A stretch of 5,984 nucleotides of DNA from the NCBI GenBank assembly GCA_030528765.1, contig JAUMYD010000119.1:1-5984 (forward strand). The letters are read 5' to 3'. The translations under genes were made by a program, and so were the position numbers. Source of the stretch: Bacillota bacterium (lineage in GTDB: Bacteria > Bacillota > Dehalobacteriia > UBA4068). The notes beneath the pieces were generated by a model. The model did no database searches, was not told the DNA's origin, and saw nothing but the letters and a program-made list of their open reading frames with translations. This document shows positions 1 to 5,600 of this stretch, in pieces; the stretch's first letter is position 1, and every line of letters begins with the position of its first letter.

Positions 1-2
1 CA

Positions 3-620
3 GTTCTGGAGGATGAGCATTATACGGTCTCCACTGCAGAGAACGGAGAGGCGGCTCTGGAACTTATGGATCAGGTGCATATCGATCTGGTGGTGCTGGA
101 TATTATGATGCCAAGGATGGATGGCTATTCTTTTACGAAGATGCTGCGGGAGAATAGAAGCAGCTTACCCATTTTGATGATCTCAGCGAAGCAACAGCCG
201 GAGGATAAGCATAAGGGCTTTCTGGTCGGTACGGATGATTATATGACAAAGCCGATCGATGAGGAGGAGATGCTCCTGCGCATCAAAGCTTTGCTGCGGC
301 GGGCGCAGATCGTCAATGAGCGGAAAATACGCATTGGCCCAGTTTTGTTGGATTATGACTCCTTCACGGTTTCCAGAAAAGGGAATAGCCAGGTGCTTCC
401 CCAAAAGGAATTTTTGCTTCTGTATAAGCTGCTTTCGTATCCCGGGAAGATTTTTACCCGCATCCAGCTGATGGATGAGATCTGGGGCATGGAGAGCGAT
501 ACGGGCTGGGAAACGGTTACCGTCCACGTGGGCCGTTTGCGAAAGCGTTTTGAAAGCTGGGAGGAGTTTGAGATCGTATCTGTCCGCGGTCTGGGTTATA
601 AGGCTGTGAAAAACGTATGA
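3..620 (+). CDS. OmpR/PhoB-family response regulator, 5' end missing
   Basis: This is a DNA-binding response regulator that takes a phosphate from its partner kinase and acts on promoters in the cytoplasm. It is open from the window edge and 205 residues are visible. Compared with the usual 225 or so, about 18-22 N-terminal residues, including the acidic pair that binds magnesium, lie outside. In visible numbering, the receiver domain has the phosphoacceptor Asp33 (LVVLDIMMPRMDG, codon 99-101), the switch Ser61 (ILMISAK) and the conserved Lys83 (YMTKP), with OmpR-like spacing of 28 and 22 residues. From about residue 107 a winged-helix output domain follows, with the typical GKIFTRIQLMDEIW, TVTVHVGRLRKRFE and VSVRGLGYKA segments. 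It ends in TGA 34 nt before the kinase gene, so the two are almost certainly co-transcribed. The family assignment is firm; the target genes cannot be read from the sequence. Confidence 0.95.
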   Translation, partial: VLEDEHYTVSTAENGEAALELMDQVHIDLVVLDIMMPRMDGYSFTKMLRENRSSLPILMISAKQQPEDKHKGFLVGTDDYMTKPIDEEEMLLRIKALLRRAQIVNERKIRIGPVLLDYDSFTVSRKGNSQVLPQKEFLLLYKLLSYPGKIFTRIQLMDEIWGMESDTGWETVTVHVGRLRKRFESWEEFEIVSVRGLGYKAVKNV

Positions 621-640
621 GTTGCTGCGGCATTCCCTGC

Positions 641-648
641 AAAGGAGG
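641..648 (+). promoter_or_regulatory. Ribosome binding site of the histidine kinase
   Basis: AAAGGAGG lies 6 nt before the ATG at 655. This decides the start: an in-frame TTG at 622 would add 11 residues but has no such site in front of it. Confidence 0.85.
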
Positions 649-654
649 CAAAGC

Positions 655-1719
655 ATGAAAACGAAGGAGAGCAGGAAGAGACGGCTGTCCCTGACACTTC
701 TTTTTTCCGCAATCGTTATCGTTATTTTTATCGCCGTTTTGCTGTTGGCGGGTTTGGGCATTCATTTTTCCGTGGAACTGGGCCTGCTTGGGGAGCCGGA
801 TCGCGTGGATATCCCAACGGGGCAGCTGCTGTTTATTTTTATCTGTGCCAGCATCACGCTTGGCGGGGCCATGACACTGTTTTTGTCCAGGATCCCTATG
901 AAGCCGGTGAATCATTTGCTGAATATCATGCAGCGGCTTGCTGCCGGGGATTTTTCCCCCCGTATCATACTTCCTTCTCCCTGGAACAGACATCCGGGGA
1001 TGCGGGAGCTTGCCCAGAGCTTTAACAAAATGGCAGAGGAGCTGGAGAGCACAGAGATGCTCCGCAGTGATTTTATCAACAATTTTTCGCATGAATTTAA
1101 AACGCCCATTGTTTCCATCGCTGGCTTTGCTAAGCTGCTGAAACGGGAGTCACTTACGCCGCAGCAGGCAGAATATGTACGCATTATTGAAGAGGAATCC
1201 CGGCGGCTATCTCAGATGGCAACAAATGTTCTGGATCTGACACAAGTGGAAAACCAAGCTATTCTTACGGATCTGCAGATTTACAATCTTTCTGAGCAGC
1301 TGCGTTCCTGCATCCTGCTGCTGAGCAGCAAGTGGGAGAGAAAGGATATTGATTTTTCCCTGCGTTTCCGGGAGCATGATATTCAGGGGAATCAGGAGCT
1401 GCTGAAGCATGTGTGGCTGAATCTGCTTGATAATGCCATCAAGTTTTCTCCGCAGGCTTCCACAGTGGAGATCGTGATCAAAGAACTTCCGGAGATCCTG
1501 GAGGTTTCTTTGAGCAATCCAGGGATGGAAATTACGCCGGAGCAGCAAAGCAGGATCTTTAATAAATTTTATCAGGCAGATGAATCTCACTCCTCAGAAG
1601 GAAACGGTGTTGGGTTGGCGATCGTGAAGAAAGTAGTGGATCTGCACGGCGGAAAAATATCCGTTCACAGTGAGAATGGCATAAATCTTTTTACTGTTCA
1701 GCTTCCCCGGGAGCACTAG
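655..1719 (+). CDS. Membrane sensor histidine kinase with very short extracellular loop (HAMP, HisKA, HATPase)
   Basis: This 354-residue protein is the sensor partner of the upstream regulator: it autophosphorylates on a histidine and passes the phosphate to the regulator's Asp. A basic N-terminus (residues 1-10) precedes transmembrane segment 1 (about 11-36) and segment 2 (about 57-77). Only some 16-20 residues lie between them outside the cell, so there is no room for a ligand domain. A HAMP linker covers about 78-132 (GDF at 98-100, FNKMAEEL at 123-130). The HisKA domain has the H-box NNFSHEFKTP with His146. The ATPase domain has an N-box with Asn256 and Asn260 (NLLDNAIKFSP) and a G2 box GNGVGLAI at 316-323. 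The G1 box reads NPGME (288-292) instead of the usual DxGxG. The layout resembles SaeS-type intramembrane sensors, which suggests cell-envelope stress as the signal; that part is inference. Confidence 0.95.
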   Translation: MKTKESRKRRLSLTLLFSAIVIVIFIAVLLLAGLGIHFSVELGLLGEPDRVDIPTGQLLFIFICASITLGGAMTLFLSRIPMKPVNHLLNIMQRLAAGDFSPRIILPSPWNRHPGMRELAQSFNKMAEELESTEMLRSDFINNFSHEFKTPIVSIAGFAKLLKRESLTPQQAEYVRIIEEESRRLSQMATNVLDLTQVENQAILTDLQIYNLSEQLRSCILLLSSKWERKDIDFSLRFREHDIQGNQELLKHVWLNLLDNAIKFSPQASTVEIVIKELPEILEVSLSNPGMEITPEQQSRIFNKFYQADESHSSEGNGVGLAIVKKVVDLHGGKISVHSENGINLFTVQLPREH

Positions 1720-1823
1720 GCCGTCTTCATTTTGCTTGCGGCCAGCTCCTGCACTTATTCCTGCAATATATTTGTTTTAGTAAGTTTCTTTTCAGTTTAG
1801 GATATGGCTCTATGCTGTTTTCT

Positions 1824-1955
1824 GCGAGCAGGGGGATCCTTTATCCGAACCACGGAGAATTTTTGGCCGTTCTCTGGGTTCTCCGCCAGCTTTCCCTTCT
1901 CCCTGAAAACTTAATCTCCGAGGCAGAGAATTCCTGCGAAAGCCACCCTGCTCGC
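1824..1955. repeat. Imperfect palindromic element with 10-bp terminal inverted repeats
   Basis: GCGAGCAGGG at 1824-1833 is exactly complementary to CCCTGCTCGC at 1946-1955. Inside, CGGAGA at 1853-1858 is complementary to TCTCCG at 1915-1920, and CGGAGAA (1853-1859) also pairs with TTCTCCG (1879-1885). Arms that match at two levels on either side of one centre point to a folded RNA or to a small non-autonomous repeat of the MITE type. No transposase gene and no clear target-site duplication is visible. Whether it is repeated elsewhere in the genome cannot be judged from this window. Confidence 0.45.
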
Positions 1956-2051
1956 TCCCCTTGAAGAAGGGATCACGTGATGAAGGATTCTTGGCTGTGG
2001 GCAGACCAAAATCGAAAAAAGCAAGTGGAGTCGATAGGATTCGTTTCAAAT

Positions 2052-2056
2052 GGAGG
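2052..2056 (+). promoter_or_regulatory. Ribosome binding site of the lipid kinase gene
   Basis: GGAGG lies 7 nt before GTG at 2064. It favours this start over an in-frame GTG at 2058, which is only 1 nt away, and over the in-frame ATG at 1980, whose upstream AGAAGGG is a poorer match. Confidence 0.75.
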
Positions 2057-2063
2057 CGTGGAA

Positions 2064-2993
2064 GTGAAAAAGCTTTTGCTGTTGATGAACCCTTGTGCCG
2101 GCCAGAAAAAAGGCCGGAAACATCTGGCGGAGATCATTGCTATCTTTAACCGGGCCGGCTATGATCTGCAATGCTATATGAGCGCAGCGCCGGGGGAATT
2201 GGAGTCAGTGGTGCATCGCTGCGCTGCGGAAAGTGATTTGCTGGTCTGCTGCGGAGGGGATGGCACTGTGAACGAGTGTGTTTCCGGGCTGATCAAAAGT
2301 GGACGAAACGTTCCGCTCGGCTATATTCCGGCTGGCTCCACCAATGACTTTGCCAGCACCCTGCATCTTTCTCCAGATCTGCTTCAGGCTTGCCGGGATA
2401 TTGTGGAAGGGGAGCAGATCTGCCTGGATGTTGGTCGTTTTGGAGAAAGATATTTTACCTATGTTGCTTCTTTTGGGCTTTTCAGCAAAACGAGTTATGC
2501 TACTTCTCAGGAACTAAAAAATATTTTTGGGCGGCTGGCTTATTTTCTCAGCGGTATTCAGGAGCTTTCGCAGCTAAGATCCTATCCTGTCCGTATCCGG
2601 TTTTCTGATGGAAGCCTGATGGAGGATAAGTTCATCTTTGGGGCTGTTTGTAATTCTACCAGTGTGGGCGGGATCCTGAACTTCTCTGCGGATACGGTTG
2701 ATCTGTGTGACGGCAAATTTGAACTGCTGCTGGCTCGGGCACCAAAGGACCCCGCTGAACTCCGGGATTGCGTTCTGGCGCTTCGAAAGCAGAGCTTTGA
2801 TTCTCCCATGCTGTACTTTAAGCAGGTGGACTCTCTGGAGATTCAGGGGCCGGAAGATTTTCCCTGGTCTCTGGACGGGGAGAAGGCAATACCACCGAAG
2901 CTGATTCAGATCAGTTGTTTGCCCAGTGCTTTGCAGTTCTACATCCCCCGTGCTGCTCTTCAGGAGAGGGGGATCTCCGTCTATAGTGGTTAG
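2064..2993 (+). CDS. Diacylglycerol kinase family lipid kinase (DgkB/YegS/BmrU type)
   Basis: This is a soluble, membrane-associated lipid kinase expected to use ATP to phosphorylate diacylglycerol or a related lipid, giving phosphatidic acid for phospholipid synthesis. From the GTG at 2064 it has 309 residues, the usual length. It begins with the family's first strand, KKLLLLMNPCAGQKKG. The nucleotide-binding motif CCGGDGTVNE has GGDG at 64-67, and IPAGSTNDFA lies at 88-97. The C-terminal lobe has DLCDGKFELLL (about 213-223) and WSLDGE (268-273), whose final Glu273 sits where the catalytic base lies in this family. There are no membrane segments. An in-frame extension to ATG 1980 would add 28 residues with no family resemblance and runs into the palindromic region, so I reject it. 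The exact lipid substrate is not decidable from the sequence; sphingosine- or other lipid-kinase relatives share these motifs. Confidence 0.93.
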   Translation: MKKLLLLMNPCAGQKKGRKHLAEIIAIFNRAGYDLQCYMSAAPGELESVVHRCAAESDLLVCCGGDGTVNECVSGLIKSGRNVPLGYIPAGSTNDFASTLHLSPDLLQACRDIVEGEQICLDVGRFGERYFTYVASFGLFSKTSYATSQELKNIFGRLAYFLSGIQELSQLRSYPVRIRFSDGSLMEDKFIFGAVCNSTSVGGILNFSADTVDLCDGKFELLLARAPKDPAELRDCVLALRKQSFDSPMLYFKQVDSLEIQGPEDFPWSLDGEKAIPPKLIQISCLPSALQFYIPRAALQERGISVYSG

Positions 2994-3427
2994 AGCGGAT
3001 GGGGAGCAGAATGGTTCCGGAAAACTCTCTCTGCTGCGCAGAGCGGAGCAGAGCAGGAAATGCATTTACCTTTCCCTATAACCGTGGTGCAGGAGCTTTA
3101 TTTTTCTGCCATGCCAGTGCTCCAAGTAGGCGGCAGTCTTTGCAGCCTGCTCCATTGATGACCGAAGCCTCGGCAGGAAAGAGCGCACTGGGTCGGGCTC
3201 TGCGAAACTTGATAACTTTCTTTCTGATCTGCCTGGGAAGAGCGCGCCTATTTTGTGACAAAACGCTGCTCGCCTGGCTATCTGTCTGGCCTGCATTATA
3301 TGGCTCACGGCATAAAGAAGAAGCCATCTTCCCGCGCAGGGGAATCGAACCAGAAGGGCAGAGATTCTTCTGGGGATTGGCAGGAAGTTTCTCTTTCGGA
3401 AAGAAATACAGTACAGGAGAAAAGAAA
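2994..3427 (+). other. 434-bp gap upstream of the phosphatidyltransferase, no supported gene
   Basis: The frame of the downstream gene stays open back to an ATG at 2999 (143 extra codons), but the translation shows no domain, is rich in Arg, Ser, Ala and Cys, and lacks a ribosome binding site at 2999. Two minus-strand frames of 80-83 codons in the same stretch look no better. Structures seen are a hairpin CTCTGC-tgc-GCAGAG (3029-3043) with an alternative CTCTGCT (3029-3035) / AGCAGAG (3047-3053) pairing, and a 13-bp palindrome TTTTGTGACAAAA (3251-3263). None is followed by a T-run, so I see no terminator between the two lipid genes. No convincing promoter was found either. Confidence 0.6.
3415..3419 (+). 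promoter_or_regulatory. Ribosome binding site of the phosphatidyltransferase gene
   Basis: AGGAG lies 8 nt before the ATG at 3428. The next in-frame ATG (3440) would be 20 nt away, too far, and the far upstream ATG at 2999 has no site. Confidence 0.8.
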
Positions 3428-3991
3428 ATGCATCAACTCATGAAAAAAGAACAAATTTTGACCTGGCCTAATTTGCTGAGCCTTTTTCGTTTGCTTCTGA
3501 TTCCTCTTTTTTCTTGGCTTTACTGCAGTGAAGGGCGATATGCAGAGGCCTTGTTTGTGATAATCGTTTCTGCTCTGAGTGATGTGGCGGATGGTTTTAT
3601 TGCGCGGAAATACAATATGGTTTCGGATCTGGGAAAAATTCTTGATCCTGTAGCAGATAAGCTGACTCAGGCTGCACTGCTGTTTTGTCTGAGTTGCCAC
3701 TACAGATGGGTGTTGCCTCTGTTGATCGTTTTTTCTCTGCGTGAGCTGTGCATGTTGCTGATGGCTTATATCACTATTTTGAAATATGCAAGTGTGAACA
3801 GTGCCAAATGGTATGGGAAGCTGAATACTGCAGTGATGTATGGCGTTTCTATGCTGCTGATTCTTTTCCCCGGAATGCCGGGGACGCTGGCAAATGCTTT
3901 GCTTATTTTCTGTGGGCTTATTCTCTGTATCACCTTTTTTCTCTATCTGATTTTTTATATCAATCTTTGGAAGCGATCCGGGCAGGGATGA
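3428..3991 (+). CDS. CDP-alcohol phosphatidyltransferase (PgsA-like)
   Basis: This integral membrane enzyme moves a phosphatidyl group from CDP-diacylglycerol to an alcohol, releasing CMP. The closest resemblance is to PgsA, which uses glycerol-3-phosphate and starts phosphatidylglycerol and cardiolipin synthesis. The product has 187 residues, normal for PgsA. The full family signature is intact: Asp52, Asp55, Gly56, Ala59, Arg60, then Gly69, Asp73 and Asp77 (SDVADGFIAR ... GKILDPVADK), which forms the metal and CDP site. The N-terminus TWPNLLSLFRLLLIPLF is typical of the group. Hydrophobic segments lie at about 15-32, 38-50, 78-90, 94-116, 133-148 and 154-177. It follows the lipid kinase on the same strand and precedes the AI-2E gene by 70 bp. 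Clostridia often carry more than one member of this family, so the accepted alcohol is uncertain and I give no symbol. Confidence 0.9.
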   Translation: MHQLMKKEQILTWPNLLSLFRLLLIPLFSWLYCSEGRYAEALFVIIVSALSDVADGFIARKYNMVSDLGKILDPVADKLTQAALLFCLSCHYRWVLPLLIVFSLRELCMLLMAYITILKYASVNSAKWYGKLNTAVMYGVSMLLILFPGMPGTLANALLIFCGLILCITFFLYLIFYINLWKRSGQG

Positions 3992-4005
3992 GGATCCTTC
4001 CGTTT

Positions 4006-4024
4006 CGCCGCTGCTTTTCCGGCG
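4006..4024 (+). other. Small hairpin between phosphatidyltransferase and AI-2E genes
   Basis: CGCCG (4006-4010) pairs with CGGCG (4020-4024) over a 9-nt loop. Only a short pyrimidine stretch follows, so it is at most a weak attenuator or RNA-stability element within the operon. Confidence 0.25.
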
Positions 4025-4048
4025 GCTTTCCTATGCAGAGGCTTGTCC

Positions 4049-4054
4049 GGGAGG
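4049..4054 (+). promoter_or_regulatory. Ribosome binding site of the AI-2E family gene
   Basis: GGGAGG lies 7 nt before the ATG at 4062 and supports that start. Confidence 0.8.
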
Positions 4055-4061
4055 TAGCTTT

Positions 4062-5195
4062 ATGGATAAAAATCTCAAGCAAAAATTCATCCTGATCGCT
4101 TTCGCTGTAACGCTTTTTGCCATTCTGATGAACCTTGGGGAAGTGCTATCCCTTGTGGGTCAGATTTTTGATCTGACCCTTCCTTTGCTGGCCGGCTTGC
4201 TGCTGGCTTTTGTTTTGCGTGTTCCTGCCAATGGCATAGAGCGCAGGATCCGCAGTCTTTTTTCCAAAGCGAGGAGAAAACCTTCCCGCTCCCTGCTCCA
4301 CTGGATCAGCCTGCTGCTGACGCTTCTGATTTTTTCTGGGGTGATTTTCCTGATCTACACAGTAGCGATCCCGGAGCTCAGCAAAACAGTTAAAAGCATT
4401 GTGGTTTTGGTAGATGAAAACTGGCCGAGCTGGCTGGCTGCTCTGGAGAATCTGCTGCAGGCGCATGAAATTGAATCCGGGCTGATCAGCGAGTGGATAT
4501 CTTCCTTGGATATCCGGGAATTGCTGGCAAAGGCTACAAGCAGTGCCGGGATACTGATCGGTTCCATTGCCAATGTGGCAACAGCAACGGTTTCCGGGAT
4601 CGCAACGGCTCTGATCTCCTGCATTATTGCCTTTTATGTGCTGATGAGCCGGGATACCCTGGCCCGGCAATCAAAGAAATTCATTTTTGCCTATCTGAAG
4701 CCTGCCAGAGCCAGGCAGCTCTGCCATGTGGCAGAGGTGGTGCAGAGCAGCTACAGTAAATTTTTATCCGGGCAGTGCCTGGAAGCTGTTATTCTGGGGA
4801 TCCTGATTTATATTTCGTTCAGCATTTTTTCCCTGCCCTATGCCGGGCTTGTTGCCCTGGTGACAGCAGTCTGCGCGCTGATTCCTTATGTGGGTGCCTT
4901 TTTTGCCTGTGGTTTTGCTGTTTTCCTTTCCCTGCTGGTCAGCCCGGAAAAGGCCCTGATCTGTCTGGTGGTTTATCTGGCTGTTCAGTTTGTAGAGAGC
5001 CAACTGATCTATCCCCATGTGGTGGGGACCTCGGTGGGGCTTTCGCCCTTGTGGACGCTGGCCGCTTCTCTGGTTGGCGGAAGTCTCTTTGGTATTCTGG
5101 GGATGATCTTCTGCATTCCTCTGGTCGCGGCATTTTATCTTCTTGTCAGGGAAGCTGTGAACCGCAGGCTATCGGATCGGGATATTCAGATCTGA
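4062..5195 (+). CDS. AI-2E family transporter (PerM/TqsA/YtvI superfamily)
   Basis: This 377-residue multi-pass membrane protein belongs to the AI-2E transporter family (PF01594 type). Hydrophobic segments lie at about 8-30, 37-53, 80-102, 163-195, 236-257, 260-291, 296-312 and 328-362. As usual in the family there is a large soluble stretch between segments 3 and 4 (about 103-162). Family landmarks are the early LPLLAGLLLAFVLRVP (40-55), IIAFYVLMSRD (188-198), ALIPYVGAFFA (272-282), ESQLIYPHVVGTSVGLSPLW (312-331) and the glycine-rich GGSLFGILGMIFCIPL (339-354). Members have been linked to autoinducer-2 export, sodium/proton exchange and sporulation, so the name does not prove a quorum-sensing role, and no luxS gene is in view. 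Its place 70 bp after the phosphatidyltransferase suggests co-transcription. The tail RRLSDRDIQI is short and charged. The transported substrate is unknown. Confidence 0.93.
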   Translation: MDKNLKQKFILIAFAVTLFAILMNLGEVLSLVGQIFDLTLPLLAGLLLAFVLRVPANGIERRIRSLFSKARRKPSRSLLHWISLLLTLLIFSGVIFLIYTVAIPELSKTVKSIVVLVDENWPSWLAALENLLQAHEIESGLISEWISSLDIRELLAKATSSAGILIGSIANVATATVSGIATALISCIIAFYVLMSRDTLARQSKKFIFAYLKPARARQLCHVAEVVQSSYSKFLSGQCLEAVILGILIYISFSIFSLPYAGLVALVTAVCALIPYVGAFFACGFAVFLSLLVSPEKALICLVVYLAVQFVESQLIYPHVVGTSVGLSPLWTLAASLVGGSLFGILGMIFCIPLVAAFYLLVREAVNRRLSDRDIQI

Positions 5196-5526
5196 GCAAA
5201 GAAGCTCTCTTTTCCATTGTCGGCTGTGGGGAGAAAAAGCTTTGAAAAGCCCCCTGCGGTTTGCTGTCTTTCCGCAGCATCGCTCAGGTCCTTGCGGAGA
5301 AGAGCAGGATAGGAAGAATGGAAAGAAGGCTTTATCCGCTCGGATGACAGTGCCGGAGCTGTAGCTTCTTTCTGCAAATGTGTTTTTTGGTAAGGTATCC
5401 TCCACTATTTATAAGCATTCATTAGCGGAATGCACTGATGGATGGCTGGGCTTGGCTGCGGAGGATAGGGCTCTTTTGGAAAAGAGGAATTTTTTGAAAA
5501 GCAGCCCCTTTATTTTAACGAAGTAT
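5196..5526 (+). other. Region between the AI-2E gene and the terminator; no confident gene, several RNA structures
   Basis: Soon after the stop, an imperfect hairpin can form between about 5208-5219 and 5228-5240. Next comes CTGCGG (5254-5259) / CCGCAG (5272-5277) with a 12-nt loop. Neither has a T-run. Further on lie a possible promoter (5387-5415), a hairpin GCATTC/GAATGC (5415-5433) and the paired structures at 5468-5507. A 60-codon frame starting with GTG at 5380 runs straight through the terminator and has no ribosome binding site, so I do not call it. Confidence 0.5.
5387..5415 (+). promoter_or_regulatory. Possible sigma-A-type promoter
   Basis: TTGGTA (5387-5392, four of six bases as consensus) is followed after 17 nt by TATAAG (5410-5415, five of six). 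A start near 5422 would give a transcript of about 140 nt ending at the terminator. This is a sequence match only, and such matches arise by chance. Confidence 0.35.
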
Positions 5527-5560
5527 GGGCCAGCATCTTTTGGATGCTGGCCTGGTTTTT
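5422..5560 (+). ncRNA. Candidate small RNA or leader with two competing hairpins
   Basis: Between the possible promoter and the strong terminator the RNA could fold in two exclusive ways. A compact hairpin pairs CTCTTTT (5471-5477) with AAAAGAG (5480-5486) and is followed by six T (5490-5495), like a weak terminator. A longer one pairs GGGCTCTTTT (5468-5477) with AAAAG (5497-5501) and AGCCC (5503-5507) around one bulged C. A 19-residue frame (5438-5497) crosses this segment. It matches no riboswitch or known small RNA that I recognise. It could equally be just the 3' untranslated end of the lipid operon. Confidence 0.3.
5527..5560 (+). terminator. Strong intrinsic terminator
   Basis: A perfect 10-bp stem, GGCCAGCATC (5528-5537) with GATGCTGGCC (5543-5552), has a 5-nt loop TTTTG and can add a G-U pair at the base. 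It is followed by GG and five T (5556-5560). It would end transcription coming from the AI-2E gene or from the possible promoter at 5387. Confidence 0.85.
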
Positions 5561-5570
5561 AGGTTAGCGC

Positions 5571-5600
5571 AAGCCATCCCTTTAGGGCTGGTTTGTTGTT
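5571..5600 (+). terminator. Second, weaker intrinsic terminator
   Basis: AAGCCA (5571-5576) pairs with TGGTTT (5589-5594), including one G-U, and CCC (5578-5580) pairs with GGG (5585-5587), with one T/C mismatch and the loop TTTA. The tail TTTGTTGTTT is T-rich. It lies only 10 nt after the first terminator, so it looks like a backup. Confidence 0.55.

Larger units (their letters stand above)
1720..2063 (+). other. Intergenic region between kinase and lipid kinase genes, hairpin-rich
   Basis: I find no credible gene in these 344 bases. Just after the kinase stop, GGCCG (1719-1723) and CGGCC (1739-1743) can pair across a 15-nt loop, but no T-run follows, so it is not a convincing terminator. 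The middle holds a large imperfect palindrome (listed separately). Then come a compact hairpin CCCTT-gaag-AAGGG (1958-1971) and a perfect palindrome ATCACGTGAT (1972-1981). An 79-codon frame on the minus strand (2049-1810) is very rich in Pro, Arg, Gly and Ser and has no good ribosome binding site; I read it as a by-product of the palindromic sequence. No promoter with good -35 and -10 boxes was found. Confidence 0.6.

Noticed and set aside
622..654. TTG start at 622 for the histidine kinase
   Set aside because: It lies 1 nt after the regulator's stop, has no ribosome binding site of its own, and the AAAGGAGG at 641-648 clearly serves ATG 655.
1719..1743. Terminator after the two-component genes
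   Set aside because: The GGCCG/CGGCC stem is only 5 bp over a 15-nt loop and is not followed by T residues.
1810..2049. Minus-strand gene of 79 codons
   Set aside because: The translation is low-complexity Pro/Arg/Gly/Ser with no domain, there is no good ribosome binding site, and the frame follows the palindromic DNA.
1977..2063. N-terminal extension of the lipid kinase from GTG 1977 or ATG 1980
   Set aside because: The family fold starts at KKLLLLMNP, and GGAGG at 2052-2056 is well placed for GTG 2064. The extra residues resemble nothing in the family.
3076..3327. Minus-strand genes of 80-83 codons between the two lipid genes
   Set aside because: They have overlapping frames in both directions, no ribosome binding sites and no recognisable motifs.
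3332..3370. tRNA on the minus strand, because GGTTCGATTCC (T-loop-like) appears on the complement near 3340-3350
   Set aside because: Only two base pairs of a T-stem can form, and no matching acceptor stem, anticodon arm or CCA end is present.
5380..5562. 60-codon gene starting with GTG at 5380
   Set aside because: It has no ribosome binding site, it reads through the whole terminator hairpin and T-run, and it has no family resemblance.
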